Shown here: piece by piece, positions 54,051-62,116 of the stretch | Layout of the letters: each line of letters opens with the position of its first letter | Position numbering within the stretch: position 1 is the first letter of the stretch | Source: Amycolatopsis roodepoortensis | GTDB lineage: Bacteria > Actinomycetota > Actinomycetes > Mycobacteriales > Pseudonocardiaceae | Assembly (NCBI RefSeq): GCF_014873915.1 | Contig: NZ_JADBEJ010000002.1 | Coordinates: 1 to 64,000, forward strand | Length of the DNA: 64,000 bases | Direction of reading: 5' to 3' | Translations under genes and position numbers: made by a program | Notes under the pieces: generated by a model | Told to the model about the DNA's origin: nothing | Seen by the model: the letters and a program-made list of their open reading frames with translations, nothing else | Database searches by the model: none

Positions 54051-54787
54051 CCGCCGCCGTACGTTCATCGAGCGTCGAACTCCGCGACATCCACGTCTCC
54101 TTCGGCACCCTCGAAGTGCTGAAGGGCGTGAACCTCAAGGTCGAGAAGGGCCGCACCACCTGCATCATCGGCCCGTCCGGCTCCGGCAAGTCGACGCTGC
54201 TGCGCTGCGTGAACCGTCTCCAGGAGCCCGATTCGGGCGACCTGTTGCTGGGCGGCGAGAGCGTCATCTCGTCCGACCCGGACGCGCTGCGCCAGCGGGT
54301 CGGGATGGTGTTCCAGCATTTCAACCTGTTCGGGCACCGCAGCGTGCTGGACAACATCACGCTGCCGCTGCGCAGCGTCCGCAAGCTCGGCAAGGAGGAG
54401 GCGGCGGAGATCGCGCACGCCCGGCTCGCCGAGGTCGGCCTCGCCGACAAGGCGCCGTACCGGCCGAGCGCGCTCTCGGGCGGGCAGCAGCAGCGGGTCG
54501 CGATCGCGCGGGCGCTCGCCATGGAACCCGAGGTCATGCTGTTCGACGAGGCGACCAGCGCGCTGGACCCGGAGCTGGTCAAGGGCGTCCTCACGCTGAT
54601 GGCGGGGCTGGCCGAACGCGGCCTGACGCTGCTCGTGGTCACCCACGAGATGGGTTTCGCGCGCGGCGTCGCCGACGAGGTCGCGTTTATGGACGACGGG
54701 AAGATCGTCGAACAGGGCGCGCCGGAGGCGATCTTCGACGCTCCGCGGAGCGAGCGGCTGCAGCGGTTCTTGTCGCAGGTGTTGTAG
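54047..54787 (+). CDS. polar amino-acid ABC transporter ATPase
   Basis: 246 aa. GlnQ/HisP-type ABC ATPase: Walker [17 protein letters not shown]-loop [10 protein letters not shown], signature [19 protein letters not shown], Walker [17 protein letters not shown]-loop [16 protein letters not shown]. It closes the five-gene operon of three binding lipoproteins, one permease and this ATPase. A family B palindrome lies 54 bases downstream. Confidence 0.96.
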   Translation: MTAAVRSSSVELRDIHVSFGTLEVLKGVNLKVEKGRTTCIIGPSGSGKSTLLRCVNRLQEPDSGDLLLGGESVISSDPDALRQRVGMVFQHFNLFGHRSVLDNITLPLRSVRKLGKEEAAEIAHARLAEVGLADKAPYRPSALSGGQQQRVAIARALAMEPEVMLFDEATSALDPELVKGVLTLMAGLAERGLTLLVVTHEMGFARGVADEVAFMDDGKIVEQGAPEAIFDAPRSERLQRFLSQVL

Positions 54788-54841
54788 GGCGCCGCCGTTG
54801 CCCCGGGCCCGATCTGTGGGGTCTGTGGGGCCTGGAGCCGG

Positions 54842-54896
54842 TGTCGCGAAAGCCACTTTCGGGACATCAGAGGTCGCGAAAGTGGCTTTCGCGACA
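54842..54896. repeat. palindrome family B, copy 2
   Basis: Arms TGTCGCGAAAGCCACTTTCG.. and its inverse (54842-54865, 54873-54896), one mismatch, 7-base loop ATCAGAG. It has the same inner CGAAAGCCACTTTCG self-palindrome as the other copies; only the loop region differs from copy 1. It lies after the ABC ATPase gene. Confidence 0.85.
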
Positions 54897-54969
54897 TGAT
54901 CACCAGGCCTGGCCACGGCCAACCCCCGGCCAAGCCTGAGCACCCGGCGGTACCGAGCGCCTCGGGTTC

Positions 54970-55013
54970 TCGTGAGTGGCGATTCGGGTTCTAACCCGAA
55001 TCGCCACTCACGA
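54970..55013. repeat. palindrome family C, copy 2
   Basis: Perfect 21-base arms (54970-54990, 54993-55013) around CT. The outer TCGTGAGTGGC and the central GGTTctAACC match the hairpin after purA. The arm interior differs, with the change compensated on the other side. It lies 47 bases upstream of the MOSC gene start, the only family copy here that is clearly in front of a gene. Confidence 0.85.
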
Positions 55014-55059
55014 CCACCTGTACCGACCGACTCCCGGCCAGACTCGTTAACCTGCGGTC

Positions 55060-55947
55060 ATGGCGAGAGTGGCGAAACTGGTCTATTACCCGGTCAAAGG
55101 CTGTGCCGGGACGGCGGTCGAAACGGCCGACGTCACCCCGGCTGGGCTGAGGTTCGACCGTGCCTGGATGGTCGTCTCCCCGGAGGGCGAGTTCCGCAGC
55201 CAGCGCAAGCATCCGGTGATGGCCGCCATCCGGGCCGAGGTGCTCGACGACGGCGCCCGCCTGCGGCTCGCCGCTCCCGGCGTCGAAGATCTCCTGGTCG
55301 AGACGGTCACGGACGGCCCGCGGCATCCTGCCGCGACGTTCACCTGGCAGGGCAAGGGCGTCCACCAGGGTGACGAGGCCGCTGACTGGTTCTCCACCGT
55401 GCTGGGCCTCCCGTCGGTCTTCGTCGGGCTCGCGCCGGAGCACGAGCGCGTCACCAACGGCGAGGTCCCCGGCACCGCCGCCTTCGCCGACGCGCACGCG
55501 ATCCTGCTGACCTCGGAGTCCTCTTTGGACGGTCTGAACGAGCGGATCGCGTCGCGCGGCGCCGAGGCCGTGCCGATGGATCGCTTCCGGCCCAACATCG
55601 TCGTCGCGGGCTGGCCGGAGCCGCACCGCGAGGACGACGTCCGCTCGCTCACCGCCGGTGGCCTCGAACTCGGGTACGCCAAGGTCTGCATCCGCTGCAC
55701 GGTGCCGATGGTCGACCAGGAGACCGGCCGGAAGGCTGGCCCCGAGCCGATCCGGTCGCTCGCCTACTACCGCCGCGAGCCCGAGGGCGGCGTCTCGTTC
55801 GGGATCAAGATGGCCGTGACCGGCCCGGGTCAGGTGTCCGTCGGCGACGAGGTGATCGTGCACTCCTGGGCGGGCCCCAGCCTGAGCACCTCCGACGCCG
55901 AACCGCCGTTCACCGCGACCGCGAGCCGTCCCGCGGAATCGGTGTAG
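55060..55947 (+). CDS. MOSC domain-containing protein
   Basis: 295 aa. The N-terminal MOSC beta-barrel part (KLVYYPVKGCAGTAVETADV, GLRFDRAWMVVSPEGEF) is followed by the MOSC domain, with DRFRPNIVVAGWPEP and the conserved CIRCTVPMVDQETGRK (the molybdenum-ligating Cys is one of these two). It resembles YcbX/mARC proteins, which reduce N-hydroxylated compounds with a sulfurated molybdenum cofactor. The electron donor is not encoded nearby. Its 3' end overlaps the convergent SAM-dependent enzyme gene by 118 bases. Confidence 0.9.
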   Translation: MARVAKLVYYPVKGCAGTAVETADVTPAGLRFDRAWMVVSPEGEFRSQRKHPVMAAIRAEVLDDGARLRLAAPGVEDLLVETVTDGPRHPAATFTWQGKGVHQGDEAADWFSTVLGLPSVFVGLAPEHERVTNGEVPGTAAFADAHAILLTSESSLDGLNERIASRGAEAVPMDRFRPNIVVAGWPEPHREDDVRSLTAGGLELGYAKVCIRCTVPMVDQETGRKAGPEPIRSLAYYRREPEGGVSFGIKMAVTGPGQVSVGDEVIVHSWAGPSLSTSDAEPPFTATASRPAESV

Positions 55948-56636
55948 AGCACGTTCCGGCCCGGCGGCACCGTGCCGAAGGTGTCGCCGACCAGCGCTTT
56001 CACCAGGACGTGCTCGCTGCTGACGGAGACCGTGCCGGACAGCCCCGCCAGTTCGAGGTCGGCGTGGCTCGCGGCGAGCTGGACGTTGCCGAAGTGGTCG
56101 ACCGTGAGCACCTCGGCCACCAGCTTGCCGGGGAACACCGCCACGAACGGGTCCGGCAGGCGCACGAGGTCGTCGACGGGCGGCCCGAACCGTTCGGGGG
56201 CGACGCCGAGCGCGAGATGCGCCGCCGCGGGGGCGAAGACGTCGCGTCCGTGGAAGGTCGACGACGTCACCGGAAGGCGGTATTCCGGCGCCGCGAGTTC
56301 GTACGCGGCTATCACCCCGCTGAGTGTTTCGGCGGCCGGAATGAGGAGCCCGTTGTCCGGGCCGACGAGCATTCCGCGCTCGGTGACCACCACGACACCG
56401 CGCCGAGCGGTGCCGACGCCGGGGTCCACGACGGCGAGATGGACCGACTCCGGCAGATACGGCACGGTCTGGGCGAGTACCTCGGCGCCGGTCCTGACCT
56501 GCTGCGGAGGGATCTCGTGGCTCACGTCGATCACCCGTACGGACGGCGCGATCCGCGCGATCACACCGTGGCACGCGGCCACGAAACCGTCTCTCAGCCC
56601 GTAGTCGGTCGTGAACGAAACGCAGTGGATCGGCAT
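55830..56636 (-). CDS. SAM hydroxide adenosyltransferase family protein (DUF62)
   Basis: 268 aa. Family motifs are SFTTDYGLRDGFVAACHGVI, IDVSHEIPPQQV, VDPGVGTARRG, VGPDNGLLIPAAE, STFHGRDVFAPAAAHLA and DHFGNVQLAA. Members hydrolyse S-adenosylmethionine to adenosine and methionine, and relatives include fluorinase and chlorinase. No halogenase-type insertion was judged from sequence alone. It overlaps the MOSC gene tail to tail by 118 bases and is divergent from purC across 35 bases. Confidence 0.92.
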   Translation of the reverse strand: MPIHCVSFTTDYGLRDGFVAACHGVIARIAPSVRVIDVSHEIPPQQVRTGAEVLAQTVPYLPESVHLAVVDPGVGTARRGVVVVTERGMLVGPDNGLLIPAAETLSGVIAAYELAAPEYRLPVTSSTFHGRDVFAPAAAHLALGVAPERFGPPVDDLVRLPDPFVAVFPGKLVAEVLTVDHFGNVQLAASHADLELAGLSGTVSVSSEHVLVKALVGDTFGTVPPGRNVLYTDSAGRLAVAVNGGSASEVLRLGPAQECTITSSPTDT

Positions 56637-56671
56637 GATCAGCCATCATCCTTGATCGCTAGGGTGCAGCC

Positions 56672-57553
56672 GTGACGACGCTCGAATACCCGAAGATCGC
56701 CGCCGGCAAGGTCCGTGAGCTCTACGCCGTCGATGACGAGCATCTGCTGCTCGTCGCTTCGGATCGGATCTCCGCCTACGACGTCGTCTTCGACACGCCC
56801 ATCCCGGACAAGGGTCGGGTGCTCACCGCGATGAGCGTGTTCTGGTTCTCCCTGCTCTCCGATGTCCTCCCCAACCACCTGGTCTCCTACGAAGACGAAC
56901 GCATCCCCGCCGAGGTCCGCGGCCGGGCGCTGCTGGTGCGCCGGCTGGCGATGCTGCCGCTCGAAGCCGTCGCCCGCGGATATCTCACCGGTACCGGTCT
57001 CGCCGATTATCGCGCGCGCGGCACGGTTTGCGGCGTCGAACTTCCGCCGGGCCTGACCGACTCGTCCCGGCTCCCCGAACCCATCTTCACTCCCGCGACC
57101 AAGGCCGACCGCGGCTCGCACGACCAGAACATCGCCTTCGACGACGTCGTCGGGCAACTCGGCCGCGAACGGGCCGAGGAGGTCCGCGAGGCGACGCTGG
57201 CGGTGTACCGCCGCGGCGCGGAGTTCGCCGCCGAACGCGGCATCCTGCTCGCGGACACGAAGCTCGAATTCGGCATCGACCGCCAGGGGAACCTCGTGCT
57301 GGCCGACGAGGTCCTGACGCCGGATTCCTCGCGCTACTGGCCCGCCGGCGGTTACGCGCCCGACAGCCCGCAGCCGTCGTTCGACAAGCAGCCGCTGCGG
57401 GACTGGCTCACCAGCCCGGCGTCCGGCTGGCACCGCCGGGACAGACCGGAGTCGCCACCCCTGCCCGAGGACATCGTCGCCGCCACGCGGGCGAGGTACA
57501 TCGAGTCCTACGAACGCATCACCGGCCGGTCGCTGCAGGATTGGCCCGCCTGA
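56672..57553 (+). CDS. purC: phosphoribosylaminoimidazole-succinocarboxamide synthase (SAICAR synthetase)
   Basis: 293 aa from a GTG, the longer actinobacterial form. It ligates aspartate to CAIR. Motifs are [51 protein letters not shown], the signature [24 protein letters not shown] and [10 protein letters not shown]. It shares a 35-base divergent promoter gap with the SAM-dependent enzyme gene. Confidence 0.97.
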   Translation: MTTLEYPKIAAGKVRELYAVDDEHLLLVASDRISAYDVVFDTPIPDKGRVLTAMSVFWFSLLSDVLPNHLVSYEDERIPAEVRGRALLVRRLAMLPLEAVARGYLTGTGLADYRARGTVCGVELPPGLTDSSRLPEPIFTPATKADRGSHDQNIAFDDVVGQLGRERAEEVREATLAVYRRGAEFAAERGILLADTKLEFGIDRQGNLVLADEVLTPDSSRYWPAGGYAPDSPQPSFDKQPLRDWLTSPASGWHRRDRPESPPLPEDIVAATRARYIESYERITGRSLQDWPA

Positions 57554-57580
57554 CCTGCGGAGTTCACTCCGACGTCAGGC
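57548..57580 (+). terminator. compound hairpin at purC stop
   Basis: GCCTGAC (57548-57554) pairs with GTCAGGC (57574-57580), and inside it CGGAGT (57558-57563) pairs with ACTCCG (57566-57571). The purC stop codon lies in the outer left arm. It is followed by the DUF2334 gene on the same strand. Confidence 0.5.
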
Positions 57581-57611
57581 GAGCGCAAGCCCGGGCTGGC
57601 TCACTGGTGGG

Positions 57612-58319
57612 GTGGATGCACGTTTGCTGGTTTCCCTGTCCGGCGTGACCACCCGGACGTTGCACCGCTGTGCCGATCTCGCGGCCGAACTCGACCGGCG
57701 CAGGGTCCCGCTGTCGGTGCTCTACGCCGCTCGCACCGGCGAGGGCCCCGTGACCGAGTGGGTCAGGACGCGCCGCACCAACGGCGATTCCGTCCTCCTG
57801 CACGGCTACGACCACCAGGTCCCGCCCACCCATCGCGCCGTCTACCTGGGCAAACGCGCCGAGTTCGCGGCACTTCCCGCGCACGAGGCGCGGCTGCGGC
57901 TGATCGCGGCGAAGGCCGCGCTCGACGCCAACGGCATGGCCGTCGACGGTTTCGCGCCGCCGCGCTGGATCGCGTCGGAGGGCACCGTGCAGGCCCTGCG
58001 TGAGCACGGCTTCACCCTGTGCGCGGACCTGGTCTCGGTGCGGGATCTGGTGTCCGGCCAGGTCCAGCGCGCCAGGGTCCAGGAGTTCGGCGGGCCGTCG
58101 CACCGCACGGAGACCGTCCGCTGTTTCGCGCTGGTGTTGGCCGCCGCCAGGGCCGCCCGCCGCGGCGGGCTCGTCCGGCTCGGCATCGACGCCGCGGACC
58201 TCGCCCGGCCGGGGCTGCGGCAGGCGTTCCTCGACGCCGTCGACGTCTCGCTGGAGAACCGCGCTTTCGGAACCACGTACGGCTCGCTCTCGCGAACGCG
58301 GGTTAAATTGTCGGGATGA
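57612..58319 (+). CDS. DUF2334 / polysaccharide deacetylase-like protein
   Basis: 235 aa from a GTG. LLVSLSGVTTRTLHRCADLA starts a deacetylase-like barrel; GDSVLLHGYDH holds the metal-type His-x-x-x-x-x-His/Asp region, with FAPPRWIASEGTVQALREHG later. It fits the DUF2334 group of NodB-like proteins, which is not well characterised. No signal peptide is present, so a cytosolic role is likely. The ATGA overlap with the TetR gene links them in one transcript. Confidence 0.78.
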   Translation: MDARLLVSLSGVTTRTLHRCADLAAELDRRRVPLSVLYAARTGEGPVTEWVRTRRTNGDSVLLHGYDHQVPPTHRAVYLGKRAEFAALPAHEARLRLIAAKAALDANGMAVDGFAPPRWIASEGTVQALREHGFTLCADLVSVRDLVSGQVQRARVQEFGGPSHRTETVRCFALVLAAARAARRGGLVRLGIDAADLARPGLRQAFLDAVDVSLENRAFGTTYGSLSRTRVKLSG

Positions 58320-59047
58320 CCGACGAGGGTGGCGCACCGGCGACGCTGATGCGGCTCTGGCGGCAGGCGGAGCGCCCGACGCGCGGCAGGCCGTCCGTGC
58401 TCGACATCGACAGTGTCGTGGCGGCCGCGGTGGATCTCGCCGATCGCGAAGGCGTCGTGAACGTGACGCTGGCGAGCGTGGCGAAGGACCTCGGCGTCAC
58501 GAAGATGTCCCTGTACCGCCACATCGGTTCGAAGGCGGAACTGCTGGAGCTGATGGCCGATTTCGCCATCGGTGATCCGCCGCGCGTGGAGCCGGCCGGT
58601 GACTGGCGGACCGAGCTGACCACGCTGGCCGAGGCCAACCGCGATGTCCTGATGAAGCACCCGTGGCTGGTCGAGCTGCCGCTCACCGGCCCTCCGGCCG
58701 GACCGCACGCGGTCGCGTGGATGGACGCGATCCTGCGGACGCTGCGCGACACCGGCCTCGACTGGGGCACCAAGGGCGGGGTCCTGGTGCTGATCGGCGG
58801 CTATGTCCGCCTCGCCTGCGCGCAGGCCATCCAGCTCGCCGAGGGCAGGAAGGGCAGCGAGCTGAGCCAGGCTCAGGCCGAACGGGCCTACGGCAAAGGC
58901 CTCGCCGAGCTGATCGACCCCGAGCGTTTCCCCGATGCCGCGGGCTTCCTGACCTCAGGGCTCGGAGACTCCGAACAGGACTCCGATTTCGACTTCGGTC
59001 TCGGCGTCGTGCTCGACGGCATCGCCGCTCTCGTCGACGCCGGCTGA
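58316..59047 (+). CDS. TetR/AcrR family transcriptional regulator
   Basis: 243 aa. HTH at residues about 40-85 (DSVVAAAVDLADREGVVNVT, AKDLGVTKMSLYRHIGSKAE) with a TetR C-terminal domain. It lies directly before the DUF418 membrane protein gene, and a 12-bp-arm inverted repeat in the 71-base gap is a likely target. It is translationally coupled to the DUF2334 gene. Confidence 0.88.
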   Translation: MTDEGGAPATLMRLWRQAERPTRGRPSVLDIDSVVAAAVDLADREGVVNVTLASVAKDLGVTKMSLYRHIGSKAELLELMADFAIGDPPRVEPAGDWRTELTTLAEANRDVLMKHPWLVELPLTGPPAGPHAVAWMDAILRTLRDTGLDWGTKGGVLVLIGGYVRLACAQAIQLAEGRKGSELSQAQAERAYGKGLAELIDPERFPDAAGFLTSGLGDSEQDSDFDFGLGVVLDGIAALVDAG

Positions 59048-59063
59048 CAAGTACCCGCCTCCT

Positions 59064-59111
59064 CCTTTAGTATCCGCCGGACATTAATTAGTGTACGTTG
59101 GATACTAAAGG
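59064..59111 (+). promoter_or_regulatory. inverted repeat operator ahead of DUF418 gene
   Basis: CCTTTAGTATCC (59064-59075) and GGATACTAAAGG (59100-59111) are perfect arms. The AT-rich centre ACATTAATTAGTGT is itself near-palindromic. The whole lies just upstream of the DUF418 start in otherwise GC-rich DNA. Binding by the TetR protein encoded immediately upstream is inferred. Confidence 0.65.
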
Positions 59112-59118
59112 GGGCTTC

Positions 59119-60294
59119 ATGACATCGACACCGACGAGCGAGCGGGTGCTCGCTCCGGATCTGGCCAGGGGTTTCGCGCTCCTGCTCGTCGCGCTGGCGC
59201 ATACCGCCAGCATCTTCCTTGGGAACACGCCGGGCGTCGATCAGACGCCGGAAGGCCTGGAACGGCCGTACTTCGTGCTGCTGTTCGTGTTCGTCCACGC
59301 GTGCGCGCTGCCGCTGTTCGGCATGATGCTCGGCTACGGCATCGTGCAGTTCGCCAACCGTCAGGAGGCGCTGGGACAGCCGTGGCCGCGCACGCGCGGC
59401 ATCCTGCTTCGCCGTCACGCGTGGCTGCTGGTCTTCGGCGCCGTTGACGGGGTGCTGTTCTTCTCCGGCGACGTGCTCGGCGCGTACGGCGTGATAGGCG
59501 TGGTGTTCACCCTGCTGCTTTTGAGGCGTGGCAAGGGTTTCTACCGGATTCCAGTGCTGTACCTCGGGTTCGGCGTCTGCTATCTGGCCGTGCTGATGTA
59601 CCTGGTGCTCACCGGTGGTTCCGGGAACGCGCCGGTCCCGTCCGTCGAGGACGTGTCATCCCTGGCGCCGACGTATGGCGACGCCGTGCGCGAGCGGCTC
59701 ACGGAATGGCCGATGAGCACGGCGATCCTGCTGTCGTCGATCCTCTTCGTCTGGGTGGGTGCCTGGGCCGCGAAGAAGCGCGTCCTGGAGGAGCCGAATC
59801 GGAAACTGCTCCTCTTCGGTGTGTTCGGCGGTTTCGGCGTCGCGATCGCGGGTGCGTTGCCGATGGGGCTTTTCGCCGGTGACTACGTCGGATTCGACGA
59901 AGGGACCGCCGGGCTCGTCAAGCTGATGTACGAGGGAGCGGGCCTGTTCGGCGCGATCGGTTACATCAGCTTGTTCGGGCTCATCGGTATGGCGGTCGGC
60001 GAGAAGCGCCGCGGCGTCGTGGTCACCGCGATCTCGGCGCTCGGCCAGCGCACGCTGAGCGCGTACCTGTTCCAGTCGGTGGCGTGGCTGATCCTGGCGC
60101 CGCCGTTCATGCTGGGGCTGAGCGGCAGCACGTTCGTCGCGGCGGCGTGCGGGCTCGGCGTGTGGCTGCTGACGGTCGTCGTCGCGTACCTGATGCACCG
60201 GCGGGGGTATCGGGGACCGGCGGAGATCCTGGTGCGGAAACTGGCCTATTGGGCCCCGGAGACTGTGTCGCGAAAGCCACTTTCGCGACGCTAG
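59119..60294 (+). CDS. DUF418-type multi-pass membrane protein
   Basis: 391 aa from the ATG at 59119. About ten hydrophobic segments. It begins VLAPDLARGFALLLVALAHT, the D-x-x-R-G-F-A motif of the DUF418/YeiB group, followed by LPLFGMMLGYGIVQFA and, near the C-terminus, ALGQRTLSAYLFQSVAWLIL. The function of the family is unknown. Transport or acyl-transfer roles have been suggested for relatives. The last nine or so residues (SRKPLSRR) and the stop are encoded by a family B palindrome, so the natural C-terminus seems to have been replaced. Confidence 0.82.
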   Translation: MTSTPTSERVLAPDLARGFALLLVALAHTASIFLGNTPGVDQTPEGLERPYFVLLFVFVHACALPLFGMMLGYGIVQFANRQEALGQPWPRTRGILLRRHAWLLVFGAVDGVLFFSGDVLGAYGVIGVVFTLLLLRRGKGFYRIPVLYLGFGVCYLAVLMYLVLTGGSGNAPVPSVEDVSSLAPTYGDAVRERLTEWPMSTAILLSSILFVWVGAWAAKKRVLEEPNRKLLLFGVFGGFGVAIAGALPMGLFAGDYVGFDEGTAGLVKLMYEGAGLFGAIGYISLFGLIGMAVGEKRRGVVVTAISALGQRTLSAYLFQSVAWLILAPPFMLGLSGSTFVAAACGLGVWLLTVVVAYLMHRRGYRGPAEILVRKLAYWAPETVSRKPLSRR

Positions 60295-60321
60295 ATGTCC
60301 CGAAAGTGGCTTTCGCGACAC
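60265..60321. repeat. palindrome family B, copy 3 (inside 3' end of DUF418 gene)
   Basis: 25-base arms (60265-60289, 60297-60321) with loop GCTAGAT. The 57-mer is the exact reverse complement of the one at 40818-40874. It encodes the end of the DUF418 protein and the TAG stop (60292-60294) in its loop. Confidence 0.9.
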
Positions 60322-60356
60322 TGGCGGCCAACCGCTCCGGCGACCGGACGGCAAGA

Positions 60357-60415
60357 GGCGTTGCGAAAGCCACTTTCGCAACCTTCAACGTTGCGAAAGC
60401 GGCTTTCGCAACGCC
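60357..60415. repeat. palindrome family B variant, copy 4
   Basis: 26-base arms (60357-60382, 60390-60415), one mismatch, loop CTTCAAC. The core GCGAAAGCCACTTTCGC is kept but the flanks changed from GTCGCG to GTTGCG on both sides. It lies 35 bases after copy 3, and between the DUF418 gene and the convergent metallo-hydrolase gene. Confidence 0.85.
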
Positions 60416-60441
60416 ATCGGGGGCGGCGCGGCGTACCGGAG

Positions 60442-61077
60442 CTAGAGCTTCACCGGTTCCCCGACATCCAGCACCTTCACCTCGGTGCCTTCCGGCGCGA
60501 GATTCGTGAACAGGCCGTAGTGCATCTGCGGCCGCGCGAGGACGGCTTCGTGGATCGGGACGGCGAGGCGCGGCGACACCGCACGCAGGTAGTCGACCGC
60601 CTCGCCGGCCTTCAGCCACGGGGCGCCGGTGGGCAGGCCGAGCACGTCGATCTTCTGTTCCGGCACGAAGAACGAGTCGCCGGGGTGGTAGAACGCGCCG
60701 TGGTCGACGACGTAGCCGACGTTCGGGATCACCGGGATCTCCTCGTGGATCACCGCGTGCTCACCACCGACCACGTCAACGCTGCTGGAGCCGATTTCGA
60801 GGGCGTCGCCGGGGTTCGCGATCTGGAACTCGGCGCCGATCTTCCCCACCGCTTCGGCGGAACCCGGGTCGACGATCAGCCGCACGCCGGGGTTGGCCTC
60901 CAGCAGCGAGGGCAGCCTGTCCGCGTCGAGGTGGTCGAAATGCTGGTGCGTGATCAGGATGGCGTCCAGCTCACGCTCGCCCTCGAAGCCCGCCGAGAAG
61001 GTGCCGGGGTCGATCAGGATCCGCGCGCCCTCGGTCTCCAGAAGGGTGCAAGCGTGTCCAAAGTGGACAATACGCAT
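60442..61077 (-). CDS. MBL-fold metallo-hydrolase
   Basis: 211 aa. Metallo-beta-lactamase fold with the zinc motif THQHFDHLD (His44, His46, Asp48, His49). The N-terminal MRIVHFGHACTLLETEGARI is typical of the UlaG-like/beta-lactamase_2 group. LIDPGTFS and a later IHEAV His complete the site. Hydrolysis of a small lactone, ester or phosphodiester is possible. It is 33 bases downstream of the ArsR-type regulator on the same strand, so probably co-transcribed with it. Confidence 0.87.
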   Translation of the reverse strand: MRIVHFGHACTLLETEGARILIDPGTFSAGFEGERELDAILITHQHFDHLDADRLPSLLEANPGVRLIVDPGSAEAVGKIGAEFQIANPGDALEIGSSSVDVVGGEHAVIHEEIPVIPNVGYVVDHGAFYHPGDSFFVPEQKIDVLGLPTGAPWLKAGEAVDYLRAVSPRLAVPIHEAVLARPQMHYGLFTNLAPEGTEVKVLDVGEPVKL

Positions 61078-61110
61078 CGGTCTTCTCCTTCGCGGTAGCT
61101 CGATTCCAGC

Positions 61111-62055
61111 CTATGCCCGCAGCAGGGCGTCGCCAAGTTCGGTGCGCCGATAACGGACTTCGCGGCCGCGCCGCCGGGTTTCGAGCAGGCCGGCCGCGCG
61201 CATCGCGGTCAGATGCTGCGAGACCGTCGGCGCCGAGAAGCCGAGCCGTCGTGCCAGCTCGGTGGTGCTCGCGGGCTCGTTGAGCGTCGTGAGCAGCGCG
61301 GCCTTCGTCCGGCCGAGTACTCCGGCGAGGGCGCCGGGCGGACTTTCGGGATCCGACCAGAGTTCGGCCACCCCGCGAGCCGGGTACAGCAGCGAGGGCT
61401 GCCACGGCTCCATCGTGATCACCCCGACCGAAGGCCAGGCGAAGACGCCGGGGATCAGCAACAATCCGCGTCGGTCGAGGTGGACGCGGCCGCGTTCCTT
61501 CATTTCGATCACCAGGACGTCGTCGACGAGCCGCACCCGCGGGTGGATGTCCTCGAGCACCAGCGCGATACCGCCGGCGGCCAGGCGTCGCGAGCGTTCC
61601 TCGATGTCGGCGACCAGGAACCGGCGCATCCGGGGCCAGTGCGGCTCGACCAGTTCGGTCCAGGCGATCTCCATCTGGCTCGCTAGCAGATCCCTTGCCT
61701 CGGCGGGATCTTCCGGCAGGCCGCTCAGGTCCGCGTCCACTTTGGACAGCTCGTGGGCGACCTGCTCCGGTGTCGTGCGACGGATCTCGGCGAGCTGGGC
61801 GGACGCCGTGGTCTCCGGGCCGCTCGGCGGCGGGCTGAGGAAATCGGTGATGTAGTGCCGCGCGCTCATCACCTTGGCGAAGCCGTCGATGGGCAGGTCC
61901 GGCAGTTTCGCGGCGGCCTCGCGCAGCCACGGCAGGTGGCTCGGGTGCCCGCGCCGTCCGAGCAGCGTCTGCATCGCGCCCATGGTCTCGTCGAGCGGGG
62001 AGATGCCGAAGCGGACGCGGTTCGCGCTCTCGGCGGTCAGGACCAGCTCGATCAT
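61111..62055 (-). CDS. ArsR-type winged-helix regulator with N-terminal DUF5937-like domain
   Basis: 314 aa. The long N-terminal region (MIELVLTAESANRVRFGISP) is typical of actinobacterial ArsR proteins of the DUF5937 type. The C-terminal winged helix (about 245-314) has TKAALLTTLNEPASTTELAR, GFSAPTVSQHLTAMRAAGLL and GREVRYRRT. It is divergent from an MFS gene, with a perfect 20-bp palindrome next to its start. Repression of itself, the metallo-hydrolase and the MFS gene is likely. Confidence 0.87.
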   Translation of the reverse strand: MIELVLTAESANRVRFGISPLDETMGAMQTLLGRRGHPSHLPWLREAAAKLPDLPIDGFAKVMSARHYITDFLSPPPSGPETTASAQLAEIRRTTPEQVAHELSKVDADLSGLPEDPAEARDLLASQMEIAWTELVEPHWPRMRRFLVADIEERSRRLAAGGIALVLEDIHPRVRLVDDVLVIEMKERGRVHLDRRGLLLIPGVFAWPSVGVITMEPWQPSLLYPARGVAELWSDPESPPGALAGVLGRTKAALLTTLNEPASTTELARRLGFSAPTVSQHLTAMRAAGLLETRRRGREVRYRRTELGDALLRA

Positions 62056-62057
62056 CG

Positions 62058-62077
62058 GATTAGGCTATGTCCTAATC
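62058..62077. promoter_or_regulatory. perfect palindrome, probable ArsR operator
   Basis: GATTAGG (62058-62064), CTATGT, CCTAATC (62071-62077). It lies two bases from the ArsR-type gene start and 40 bases from the MFS start, an ideal place to control both divergent genes. Confidence 0.7.
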
Positions 62078-62116
62078 AATGGTCCTGGCCAGCCCGGGTT
62101 CGACAGTGTTCGTGGC

